Assembly: GCA_910585815.1 (NCBI GenBank)
Contig: CAJUFJ010000070.1
Location: forward strand, 1-13,332
DNA from: an uncultured Oscillospiraceae bacterium
Lineage (GTDB): Bacteria; Bacillota; Clostridia; Oscillospirales; Oscillospiraceae
Length of the DNA: 13,332 bases
Direction of reading: 5' to 3'
Shown: positions 5,721 through 13,332 of the stretch, piece after piece
How positions within the stretch are numbered: position 1 is the stretch's first letter
Layout of the letters: the number at the start of each line of letters is the position of its first letter
Position numbers and translations under genes: made by a program
The notes under the pieces: generated by a model
Database searches by the model: none
Seen by the model: the letters and a program-made list of their open reading frames with translations, nothing else
Told to the model about the DNA's origin: nothing

Positions 5721-7106
5721 ATGAACACATTGACACTTACGGTAGTAATCCTGGTCGTGTACATGGCAGCAATGCTGCTGATTGGCTACATGGGCCGCAA
5801 CAAGTCGGAAAACTTCAAGGAATTCGTTACCGCCGCCAAGAAGGGCAGCCTGCTGATGGTCTGCGGCTCCTACATCGGCTCCCACATTGGCAACGGCGTG
5901 GTGGTAGGCGGTGCGGAAAACGGCGCCAATTACGCCCTGTCGGGCGTCTGGTTCGGCTTGGGCGCCTGCTTCAGCTATTTGGTCTTTGCCGTGGTCATGG
6001 CCAAGGTGCTTTACCGCTCCAACAGTCTGACTCTGTCCGAATGCCTGGATAAACGATACGGCGGCCGCTCCACCGGCACCATCTTCGCCGTTATCAACTG
6101 CGGCGCGGCCATCAGCATCATGGCCGGTCAGATCGTCGCCGGCCGGAATCTGTTCCAGTACCTGGGCATGAACCCCATCCTGGGCGCCTGCCTGGTGGCT
6201 GTCGCCGTCTTTATCTACGCCTCTATGTCCGGCCAGTGGGGCGTTATGATGACCGACGTAATTCAGGTTGGAGTTATTTTCTTCTGCACCATCATCTGCA
6301 TGATTTACATGGTCGGCAACGGCGCTTTCGGAGTAATCTCCGCCTCTCTGCCCGCCGGCAGCTGGAGCCTGCTCAATATGGATCTTGAGACCATTGTCAT
6401 GAACAGCGTCCCCTCCATGCTGTATGGCCTGGTGTCCTGCGCCTCCTTCCAGCGCAACATCTCTGCCAAGGATGAAAAGACCGCTGTTCAGTCCGCTGTA
6501 TGGGGCGGTATCATCCTGATCCCCTATGTGTTCCTGCCCGTGCTCATCGGCATGTACGGCCGGGCTCTGTTCCCCGACGCTCCTGCCGGCAGCATCATCT
6601 TCCAGGTCATGCTGGAGGTCTTCCCGCCCATTATCGGCGCGCTGATGATCGCCTCTCTGATGGCCGCCATCATGTCCACCGTGGACTCCCAACTGATCTA
6701 CGTCACCGCATCCATGACCAACGACATCTATCTCCAGTTCATCAACAAGAACCCCGACGAGAAGAAGCTGAACCGCCTGGCCCACGTTATCACTTTTGTG
6801 GTCGGCCTGTTCACCCTGTATGTGGCCATCGGCTCCACCGGCATCACCAAGATGCTCTCCTACGCCTACACCTTCCTGTGCGCCGGCACCCTGGTCATGT
6901 TTGTGGGCGGCGTCTACTGGAAGCGGGCCACCAGGCCCGGCGCCATCGCTGCCGCCGCCGTGGGCATGTTCTGCGTCTTCCTCAACCGCTTCTGTGGTGT
7001 CAACTTCCCCTATGCGTCTATCTTCCCCATTCTGCCCTCTCTGATTGCTTTTGTGGTGGTCAGTCTGTGCACCAAACCGGATAACGCCATTTCGTCCGCC
7101 GAGTAA
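5721..7106 (+). CDS. Sodium:solute symporter (SSS family)
   Basis: Integral membrane protein that imports a small solute, in this family often a carboxylate, amino acid or vitamin, driven by Na+. The 461 residues form a long run of hydrophobic segments beginning with TM1 at about 5-25. The glycine-rich segment GSYIGSHIGNGVVVGG (49-64) and the pattern MSTVDSQL (318-325), with Ser319, Thr320 and Ser323 near the expected Na2 sodium site, are hallmarks of the PutP/PanF-type fold. The start follows GAGGAGG by 6 bp. It lies between the enolase-family gene and the nitroreductase gene in the same operon, so it probably brings in the pathway's substrate. The protein is shorter than PutP (502 residues). 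Substrate cannot be assigned from the sequence. Confidence 0.9.
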   Translation: MNTLTLTVVILVVYMAAMLLIGYMGRNKSENFKEFVTAAKKGSLLMVCGSYIGSHIGNGVVVGGAENGANYALSGVWFGLGACFSYLVFAVVMAKVLYRSNSLTLSECLDKRYGGRSTGTIFAVINCGAAISIMAGQIVAGRNLFQYLGMNPILGACLVAVAVFIYASMSGQWGVMMTDVIQVGVIFFCTIICMIYMVGNGAFGVISASLPAGSWSLLNMDLETIVMNSVPSMLYGLVSCASFQRNISAKDEKTAVQSAVWGGIILIPYVFLPVLIGMYGRALFPDAPAGSIIFQVMLEVFPPIIGALMIASLMAAIMSTVDSQLIYVTASMTNDIYLQFINKNPDEKKLNRLAHVITFVVGLFTLYVAIGSTGITKMLSYAYTFLCAGTLVMFVGGVYWKRATRPGAIAAAAVGMFCVFLNRFCGVNFPYASIFPILPSLIAFVVVSLCTKPDNAISSAE

Positions 7107-7117
7107 ACCGGCCCCTG

Positions 7118-7152
7118 CTCCGGGGAGACCGCCTAACCCGGTCTCCCCGGAG
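7118..7152 (+). repeat. Perfect 14-bp intercistronic stem-loop between symporter and nitroreductase genes
   Basis: CTCCGGGGAGACCG (7118-7131) and CGGTCTCCCCGGAG (7139-7152) are exact reverse complements around a 7-nt loop. The stem is followed by AAAAAGGAG, not by U, so this is not a normal intrinsic terminator. Such very stable hairpins can protect the upstream mRNA from 3' exonucleases or set relative expression; either is inference. The nitroreductase ribosome binding site (7156-7161) begins only 4 nt beyond the stem. Confidence 0.7.
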
Positions 7153-7169
7153 AAAAAGGAGAGACAGCT

Positions 7170-7736
7170 ATGATTCTGAAGGAAATTTATCAGCGCACCA
7201 GCGTGCGCAGCTACACCGATCAGCCCGTCGAACGGGAGAAGATTCATGCCATGCTTCAGGCGGCCATGTCCGCCCCTTCCTCTGGCAACGAGCGGCCCTG
7301 GCACTTTGTGGTGCTGGAGCGGCCGGAGGACTTCCTTCCCATTACGGAAATTTCTCCCCATGTGGAGATGATGAAACAGGCCCAATGCGTCATCCTGGTC
7401 TGTGCCGACACCACCCAGAAAAAATACCGCTTTGACTTCTGGCCCCAGGACTGCTCTGCAGCTACAGAGAACCTGCTGCTGGAGGCCAAGCACCAGGGAC
7501 TGGGCGCGGTGTGGTGCGGCATCTACCCTGATGAGGAGAAGGTGGCCGCCCTGCGGACCCTGTACGGCCTGCCGCCCTATGTGGAGGTGCTGGCCGCGGT
7601 GCCGGTGGGCTACCCCGCCCACGAGCGGCCGGTGAAAGACCGCTTCAAAGGGGAGCGGGTCCACATTGGCGCCTGGAACCGGGTGCTGAAGCCCGGCTCT
7701 ACCTTCACCGCCCCGGAGTTTGCCGACGAAGGGTAA
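7170..7736 (+). CDS. Nitroreductase-family FMN oxidoreductase
   Basis: Predicted dimeric flavoprotein using NAD(P)H, cytoplasmic. The 188-residue length fits the compact members of the family. FMN-contact motifs are RTSVRSY (9-15) and SAPSSGNERPWHF (34-46), and the DCSAATENLLLEAKHQGLG block (94-112) followed by AVWCGIYP is the conserved central helix and strand. The start is supported by AAGGAG at 7156-7161, 8 bp upstream. The family reduces nitro groups, quinones, flavins and some activated alkenes, so the name says little about the natural substrate. Its position inside a catabolic operon suggests it serves the pathway, for example as an enoate, quinone or electron-shuttle reductase; this is inference. 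No signal peptide or membrane segment is seen. Confidence 0.88.
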   Translation: MILKEIYQRTSVRSYTDQPVEREKIHAMLQAAMSAPSSGNERPWHFVVLERPEDFLPITEISPHVEMMKQAQCVILVCADTTQKKYRFDFWPQDCSAATENLLLEAKHQGLGAVWCGIYPDEEKVAALRTLYGLPPYVEVLAAVPVGYPAHERPVKDRFKGERVHIGAWNRVLKPGSTFTAPEFADEG

Positions 7737-7807
7737 CTTTAGGTAATTCCTGCCTACAAAGCAGTTTTACAATTGATTCCATTGATTTATGAAAGGATGT
7801 TTGCGCT

Positions 7808-8623
7808 ATGAGTGAAGATGTATTGCTGTATGAGCGGGTGGGCAAGGTCGGAAAGGTGATTCTGAACCGCCCCAAGGTCCGCAACGCGCTGAACCGTGAG
7901 CTGGTGGAAGGCTTTGGAGACGCTATCCGCCGGGCCGACGCGGACCCCGAGACCAACGTAATTGTACTTTGCGCCGCGGGGGAAAAGGCTTTTACCGCCG
8001 GCTTTGATCTGAAGGAGAGCATCGAGGAGCCCATTGTGGACGTCCCCGCCCGCCGGGAGAACAGCCTTCTGGAGCTGAATAACTGGCGCTCCATCTGGGA
8101 CGCCAAGAAACCTGTCATCGGCTCCGTCCAGGGCTACTGCATCGGCGGCGGCGTGTGGATGGCCTTCATGTGCGACCTGCTTATCGCCTCTGAGGACGCC
8201 AAGTTCGGCGAGCCTGAGCTGAAATACTCTTACATCAACGACGTGCTCATCGAGCCCTGGAAGATGACGATGAACCGGGTCAAGCAGCTGGCCTATCTGG
8301 GCGACTTTATGAGCGCCCAGGAGCTGAAGGAGGCCGGCGTGGTCAACTTCATCGTGCCCCTGGACCAGCTGGAGGAGGAGACCATGAAGCTGGCCAACCG
8401 CCTGGCAGAGCAGCCCGCCGAGTCCATCCGGATGCTGAAGTATGAGATCAACAAGACCTATGAGATTATGGGCATGCGCAACGCCATGGAGTTTGCCGCC
8501 GAAATGTTCAACCTGTGCCGGATTCATCAGGTGCAGGAGCAGTCTGAGTTCAACAAGATGGTCCAGGAAAAGGGCCTGAAGGCCGCTATGGCCTGGAAAG
8601 AGGCCCAGGACGGGAAAAAGTAA
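7808..8623 (+). CDS. Crotonase-family protein (enoyl-CoA hydratase/isomerase-like)
   Basis: Crotonase-fold enzymes bind acyl-CoA esters and stabilise an enolate in an oxyanion hole. The 271-residue product shows both oxyanion-hole segments, AFTAGFDLKE (61-70) and GYCIGGGVWM (109-118), and the FGEPEL block (133-138) with Glu137 at the first catalytic glutamate position of enoyl-CoA hydratase. At the second glutamate position (within NRVKQLAYLGDFMSAQEL) there is Gln160. The segment between them, KYSYINDVLIEPWKMTM, lacks the usual Gly-rich 'PGAGG' loop, so hydratase activity is not assured; isomerase, lyase, decarboxylase or CoA-hydrolase activity is possible. The ribosome binding site AAAGG is 11 bp upstream, looser than those of its neighbours. 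The 71-bp AT-rich gap before it contains a weak TTTACA at 7766-7771 but no good -10. It precedes the CoA-transferase gene by 20 bp. Confidence 0.85.
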   Translation: MSEDVLLYERVGKVGKVILNRPKVRNALNRELVEGFGDAIRRADADPETNVIVLCAAGEKAFTAGFDLKESIEEPIVDVPARRENSLLELNNWRSIWDAKKPVIGSVQGYCIGGGVWMAFMCDLLIASEDAKFGEPELKYSYINDVLIEPWKMTMNRVKQLAYLGDFMSAQELKEAGVVNFIVPLDQLEEETMKLANRLAEQPAESIRMLKYEINKTYEIMGMRNAMEFAAEMFNLCRIHQVQEQSEFNKMVQEKGLKAAMAWKEAQDGKK

Positions 8624-8643
8624 GGGCCTTGGGAGGAAGCAAT

Positions 8644-9942
8644 ATGCCACTTTGGAAGGAAGAATTTGAAAAGAAGTCCATCACAGCCCAGCAGGCGGCC
8701 GGCCTGATTAAAAGCGGCGACAGGATTATGACCGGCAACCGGGACTGCCGCGCCGTACTCCGCAGGGTGGCCGCCCGGACCGACCTGGAAAACGTGCTTT
8801 ATTACGCGCCCATCATCAACTTTGTTCCGGACGCCGAGACAATAGGCGGTGGAATCCGCCCCGTCACCAGTTTTTTGAACAGCAGTTCCCATCAGCTGTT
8901 TTCCGAGGGGCGGCTGGACTTTATCCCCTCGGAGTACTGGCACTACAACAAAACCGCCGCAGTGGGCCTGCGCTGCAATGTGGCCTTTATCGAGGTGACG
9001 CGCCCCGACAAAAACGGCTACATGTCCATGGGCACCTGCACCGACTTTGTCCGCCAGGCCTGCCGGGAGGCCGACCTGGTGATTGCGGAGACCAATACCA
9101 ATTTCCCCTTCATCTATGGCAGCAATGTGATCCACGTCAGCGAGGTGGATTACATAGTGGACGTCGACGCAGAAAACTATCTGATGGAGGGGCCCGGAGT
9201 GGACGAGGACAAGGAAAACGAGGCCGTCTACCGGGCCATCGGCGGCTTTCTGTCCGAGCTGATTCCCGACGAGGCCACCATTGAGGTGGGCCTGGGCCGG
9301 CTGAATGCGGCCTCGCTGATGCACCTGGCGCCCAAGCGGGACCTGGGGGTCCACACCGAGGTCTACGGCGACATTCTCATGCTGCTGACCCAGCGGGGCA
9401 TCATCACCAACGCGAAAAAAACGGACCACCCCGGCAAGGCCGTCTTCACCCAGGTTGTGGGCACCAGGCCCCTGTTTGACTGGCTGGACCACAACCAGGG
9501 TGTGGAGCTGAACAGCTGTCAGGAGATTCTTAATCCGGGAAACATCTACCGCCAACACCGCATGACAGCCATCAACAATGCGGTAGAGGTGGACCTGATG
9601 GGCCAGGCCAACGCCGAATTTCTGAAGGGCCGGCAGTACAGCGGCATGGGCGGTATCTGTAACTTCGCTTCTGCCGCCACCGCCAACCTGGAGGGCAAAT
9701 CCATTGTGGTGCTGGAATCCATGACTAAAAACGGGAAATTCTCAAAAATCACCCCCTTCTTTAAGCCGGGTACGCCGGTCAGTCTGCCACGCTCGGTCAT
9801 TGAATACGTAGTGACGGAGCAGGGGATTGCCCGGCTGAGCGGAAAAACGCCGGCGCAGCGGACACGGGAGCTGATTCAGGTGGCCCACCCCAAATTCAGG
9901 GAAGAACTCACCTTCCAGGCCAAGGAGATGGGGCTCCTCTAA
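8644..9942 (+). CDS. CoA-transferase of the acetyl-CoA hydrolase / 4-hydroxybutyrate CoA-transferase family
   Basis: This family I-type enzyme moves CoA from a donor such as acetyl-CoA onto a carboxylate through a glutamyl-CoA thioester. The 432 residues match the length of the 4-hydroxybutyrate, butyrate and succinate CoA-transferases. The motif DLGVHTEVYGD (233-243) contains Glu239, at nearly the same position as the catalytic glutamate of the Clostridium aminobutyricum 4-hydroxybutyrate enzyme. The C-terminal half has the family blocks QYSGMGG and VSLPRSVIEYVVTEQGIARL. A TTG start at 8629 would add five residues; ATG 8644 was chosen because GGGAGG (8631-8636) lies 7 bp upstream. It follows the crotonase gene by 20 bp. 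It most likely activates the pathway's acid to its CoA ester and recovers CoA from the reduced product. It is unrelated in fold to the CaiB-type enzyme at 326-1489. Confidence 0.9.
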   Translation: MPLWKEEFEKKSITAQQAAGLIKSGDRIMTGNRDCRAVLRRVAARTDLENVLYYAPIINFVPDAETIGGGIRPVTSFLNSSSHQLFSEGRLDFIPSEYWHYNKTAAVGLRCNVAFIEVTRPDKNGYMSMGTCTDFVRQACREADLVIAETNTNFPFIYGSNVIHVSEVDYIVDVDAENYLMEGPGVDEDKENEAVYRAIGGFLSELIPDEATIEVGLGRLNAASLMHLAPKRDLGVHTEVYGDILMLLTQRGIITNAKKTDHPGKAVFTQVVGTRPLFDWLDHNQGVELNSCQEILNPGNIYRQHRMTAINNAVEVDLMGQANAEFLKGRQYSGMGGICNFASAATANLEGKSIVVLESMTKNGKFSKITPFFKPGTPVSLPRSVIEYVVTEQGIARLSGKTPAQRTRELIQVAHPKFREELTFQAKEMGLL

Positions 9943-10007
9943 AGGGGCCGGGGCTCCTGACACAAAGACGCGCGTCCCAGAGCGCGGCCAACAGTACGGA
10001 GGTAATT

Positions 10008-11156
<1,149 letters not shown>

Positions 11157-11169
11157 GGGGGGCAGAAAG

Positions 11170-11958
11170 ATGAAAATTGTTGTATGTATCAAGCAGGTCC
11201 CCGATACCGCCGAGGTGAAGCTGGACCCTAAAACCAACACCCTGATCCGCGAGGGCGTGCCCAGTATTATCAACCACGACGACAAGGCCGGGCTGGAAGC
11301 CGCCCTGCGCCTGCGGGAGCAGTGCGGCGGCACAGTGTGCGCCCTGTGCATGGGTCCGCCCCAGGCTGAGGGGGCCCTGCGGGAGGCTCTGGCCATGGGC
11401 GTGGACGAGGCCTATCTCCTCTCCGCCCGGGAGTTCGGCGGCTCCGACACCTACGCCACAGCCACCATTATCGCCGCCGCTCTGGGGAAAATCGGTTTCG
11501 ACCTGATTATCACCGGCCGCCAGGCCATTGACGGCGACACCGCCCAGGTGGGACCTCAGATTGCCGAGCAGCTGCACATCCCCCAAGTGAGCTACGCCGA
11601 GGAGCTCCAGGTGGAGGGGGACAGCCTGGTGGTCAAGCGCCAGTTTGAGGACTGTTCCCACCGGCTGAAGGTCTCCACCCCCTGCCTGGTCACCGCCCTC
11701 TCCGAGTTGAACGAGCCCCGCTACATGAGCGTAGGCGGTATTGTGGACGCCTTCCAGAAGGAGGTCACAGTGTGGGGCTTTGAGGACCTCAAGGAGGCAT
11801 TCAACCCGGATTGGATCGGCCTTCAGGGCTCCCCCACCAACGTGTTCCAGTCCTTCGGCAAGCAGCTGCGGGCCCCCGGCGTGGTACTCAACAGCCTGTC
11901 CGCCGATGAGGCGGTGGAGGCCATCATGCAGCGGCTGATTCAGCGGCACCTGATCTGA
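11170..11958 (+). CDS. etfB: Electron transfer flavoprotein beta subunit
   Basis: EtfB forms a heterodimer with EtfA and carries electrons to or from acyl-CoA dehydrogenases. The 262-residue product starts MKIVVCIKQVPDTAEVKLDP, typical for the subunit. Residues 116-130 (GRQAIDGDTAQVGPQ) match the nucleotide-binding loop of clostridial and Acidaminococcus Etfs that hold a second FAD and bifurcate electrons from NADH to ferredoxin and enoyl-CoA; mitochondrial-type subunits that bind AMP differ there. Bifurcation is therefore plausible but not proven by motif alone. The ribosome binding site is GGGGG at 11157-11161, and the gap to the dehydrogenase stop is 13 bp. etfA follows after 15 bp, so the three genes are almost surely cotranscribed. 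Confidence 0.95.
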   Translation: MKIVVCIKQVPDTAEVKLDPKTNTLIREGVPSIINHDDKAGLEAALRLREQCGGTVCALCMGPPQAEGALREALAMGVDEAYLLSAREFGGSDTYATATIIAAALGKIGFDLIITGRQAIDGDTAQVGPQIAEQLHIPQVSYAEELQVEGDSLVVKRQFEDCSHRLKVSTPCLVTALSELNEPRYMSVGGIVDAFQKEVTVWGFEDLKEAFNPDWIGLQGSPTNVFQSFGKQLRAPGVVLNSLSADEAVEAIMQRLIQRHLI

Positions 11959-11973
11959 AAGGAGGCAGAGACC

Positions 11974-13053
11974 ATGAGTAAAGATATTTTCGTAGTAGTG
12001 GAACAGCGGGGCGGCGCTGTCCAGAAGGTCAGCATAGAGCTGATCGGCGAGGCCTCCCGGCTGGCCGCCGACCTGGGCGAGGAGGTCACAGCCGTCCTGC
12101 TGGGCCACCAGATTGCCGACCGGGCCCAGGCACTGATTCAATACGGCGCCTCCCGGGTGCTGGTCATTGACCACCCCGTTCTGGAGCACTACACCACCGA
12201 GCCCTATGTCAAGGCCGTGACCCATGTCATCAAGACCTATGACCCCAACATTATGCTCTTTGGCGCCACCTCCATCGGGCGGGACATGGCCCCCCGGGTG
12301 GCGGGACGGGTTCACACCGGCCTGACGGCCGACTGTACCCGCCTGGATGTGGAGGTGGCCAAGTATCAGGAGTATCTGCGCACCTCCACCTCCCTCTCCC
12401 TTCAGCCTGAGCGCATCGACAGCCTGGACACCTCGGACCGCTACCTGAAAATGACCCGGCCCGCCTTCGGCGGAAACGTGATGGCCACCATTGTCTGCCG
12501 GAAGTACAGCCCCCAGATGGCTACCGTCCGTCCCGGGGTGATGGAGATGCCCCAGCGGGACCCCGCCCGGAAGGGCGAGGTGGTGGCCGTGGACGCCGGC
12601 CTCACCATGGAGGACCGGAACGTCACCATTCTGGAGGTGGCCGGCAGCGATAAAAAGGCCGTGGACATCACCGAGGCCAAGGTGATTGTCTCCGGCGGCC
12701 GGGGCGTGGGCGGACCGGAGGGCTATGAGCCCCTGCGCGCCCTCGCTGCCGAGCTGGGCGGCGAGGTGGCCTCCTCCCGCATCGGCGTGGACAGCGGCTG
12801 GATTGAGAAAAACCGCCAGGTGGGCCAGACCGGCAAGACGGTCCACCCCGGCCTCTATATCGCCTGCGGCATCTCCGGTGCGATTCAGCACCTGGCCGGT
12901 ATGGAGGACTCCGAGTTTATCATCGCCATCAACCGGGATGAGACCTGCCCCATGATGAAAATTGCCGACCTGGGCATTGTGGGCGATTTGAAGGTCATTA
13001 TTCCCAAGCTCACCGAGGCTATCAAAGCCTATAAGGCCAAACAGGTGATTTAA
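11974..13053 (+). CDS. etfA: Electron transfer flavoprotein alpha subunit
   Basis: Partner of EtfB; its C-terminal domain holds the FAD that shuttles electrons to the acyl-CoA dehydrogenase. The 359 residues include an N-terminal Etf fold, the FAD motif SGGRGVGG (240-247) and the block GQTGKTVHPGLYIACGISGA (284-303) followed by IQHLAGM. An extra segment of about 30 residues (roughly 128-158) sits between TADCTRLDVE and MTRPAFGGN compared with the shorter Etf alphas; similar insertions occur in clostridial Etfs from memory. No N-terminal ferredoxin domain is present, unlike the caffeyl-CoA reductase alpha subunit CarE. AAGGAGG lies 8 bp before the start. It is the last gene of the operon, ending 42 bp before a strong terminator. 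Confidence 0.95.
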   Translation: MSKDIFVVVEQRGGAVQKVSIELIGEASRLAADLGEEVTAVLLGHQIADRAQALIQYGASRVLVIDHPVLEHYTTEPYVKAVTHVIKTYDPNIMLFGATSIGRDMAPRVAGRVHTGLTADCTRLDVEVAKYQEYLRTSTSLSLQPERIDSLDTSDRYLKMTRPAFGGNVMATIVCRKYSPQMATVRPGVMEMPQRDPARKGEVVAVDAGLTMEDRNVTILEVAGSDKKAVDITEAKVIVSGGRGVGGPEGYEPLRALAAELGGEVASSRIGVDSGWIEKNRQVGQTGKTVHPGLYIACGISGAIQHLAGMEDSEFIIAINRDETCPMMKIADLGIVGDLKVIIPKLTEAIKAYKAKQVI

Positions 13054-13095
13054 TTCAATACCCCTCTTTCCTCTTTCTATACAGCGCAAAACCAA

Positions 13096-13136
13096 GCGGG
13101 AGCCCTCGATCTGGAGGGCTCCCGCGCTATTTTTTT
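13096..13136 (+). terminator. Strong intrinsic terminator of the plus-strand operon
   Basis: GCGGGAGCCCTC (13096-13107) and GAGGGCTCCCGC (13114-13125) are exact complements with a 6-nt loop, followed after GCTA by seven T residues (13130-13136). It lies 42 bp past the etfA stop and marks the end of the eight-gene operon. Confidence 0.92.
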
Positions 13137-13140
13137 GGAG

Positions 13141-13194
13141 GGACACGAAATTGGGGGTCAAAAGGTATAGCTTCTGAGCACCCGTTTTGTGTCC
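13141..13194. repeat. Long imperfect hairpin just after the terminator
   Basis: GGACACGAAA (13141-13150) pairs with TTTTGTGTCC (13185-13194), nine Watson-Crick pairs plus one G-U. An inner GGGT (13155-13158) pairs with ACCC (13180-13183). The remaining 21-nt apical loop (13159-13179) is the first copy of the repeat described separately. No open frame of note covers it. It could be a structured RNA, a mobile-element end or a regulatory site for a gene beyond the right edge. Confidence 0.5.
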
Positions 13195-13295
13195 GGGTTC
13201 AACTAGTTAATCGTCCGAAAAACAAGAAACTTTAGGGGTATTTTAAAATTTTTTTCAGATGCCCTCCTCCGGCCCAAAAGCTATACTTTTTGAGC
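13159..13295. repeat. Pair of 21-bp imperfect direct repeats, 116 bp apart
   Basis: The first copy is 13159-13179 and the second 13275-13295. They share CAAAAG at the start, TATA in the middle and TGAGC at the end, with 17 of 21 positions identical. The second copy contains the small palindrome AAAAG-CTATA-CTTTT. Between them lies an AT-rich stretch (13239-13256). The 196 bp from 13137 to the right edge carry no gene that I can support. Confidence 0.5.
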
Positions 13296-13332
13296 GTCCC
13301 AGGCGGCACAGGGATGGGCCGCACGGCTGCTA

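Noticed and set aside
5424..7664. Minus-strand open frame of 746 codons
   Set aside because: It lies opposite the symporter and nitroreductase genes and its translation is dominated by Gly, His, Asp, Ala and Val in low-complexity fashion, the signature of an antisense frame in GC-rich coding DNA. No domain is recognisable.
7737..7807. Internal promoter before the crotonase gene
   Set aside because: TTTACA at 7766-7771 has no acceptable -10 at 16-18 bp; the nearest AT-rich hexamer is 14 bp away. Too weak to list.

Overview
The window looks like chromosome of an anaerobic, gut-type Clostridia bacterium, probably Oscillospiraceae (Flavonifractor/Lawsonibacter/Intestinimonas-like). This is inferred from the strong GGAGG ribosome binding sites, the GC-rich clostridial codon use, and the fermentation enzymes present (Etf-coupled acyl-CoA dehydrogenases, CoA-transferases, a 4-hydroxybutyryl-CoA dehydratase relic). 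No RNA gene, CRISPR array or phage gene was seen.

Left edge (1-173): the end of an IS3-family insertion sequence, with its terminal repeat and the first 30 codons of transposase OrfA reading off the left edge. A hairpin covers the OrfA ribosome binding site.

Left arm (235-3306, minus strand): a remnant operon. In transcription order it holds a 5'-truncated relic of a 4-hydroxybutyryl-CoA dehydratase (AbfD-like), an intact acyl-CoA dehydrogenase, an intact family III (CaiB/BaiF) CoA-transferase, and a bidirectional hairpin terminator. Next to it (3328-4282, minus) is a LysR-type regulator interrupted by one in-frame TAG stop, followed by a good terminator. The left arm is visibly less GC-rich than the right arm and shows gene decay.

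Divergent control region (4283-4461): back-to-back sigma70-like promoters and a 20-bp dyad that overlaps the -10 box of the LysR gene.

Right arm (4462-13053, plus strand): eight genes with short gaps, ended by a strong intrinsic terminator at 13096-13136. They encode an enolase-superfamily (mandelate racemase-like) enzyme, a Na+/solute symporter, a small nitroreductase-family flavoprotein, a crotonase, a 4-hydroxybutyrate/acetate-type CoA-transferase, an acyl-CoA dehydrogenase, EtfB and EtfA. Read together (inference): a carboxylic acid is imported with Na+, may be dehydrated or epimerised by the enolase-family enzyme, is activated by CoA transfer, rearranged by the crotonase, and reduced by the acyl-CoA dehydrogenase with electrons from an EtfAB of the bifurcating sequence type. 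The plan resembles the carnitine (cai/fix), gamma-butyrobetaine and caffeate (car) reduction clusters, but the combination with an enolase-superfamily enzyme, an SSS transporter and a nitroreductase matches none that I can name. The substrate is unknown. Two family members carry changed catalytic positions: the enolase-family enzyme has Arg and Asn where mandelate racemase has Lys and Asp, and the crotonase has Gln for the second catalytic Glu.

Right edge (13137-13332): non-coding, with a long hairpin whose 21-nt loop recurs as an imperfect copy 116 bp downstream.
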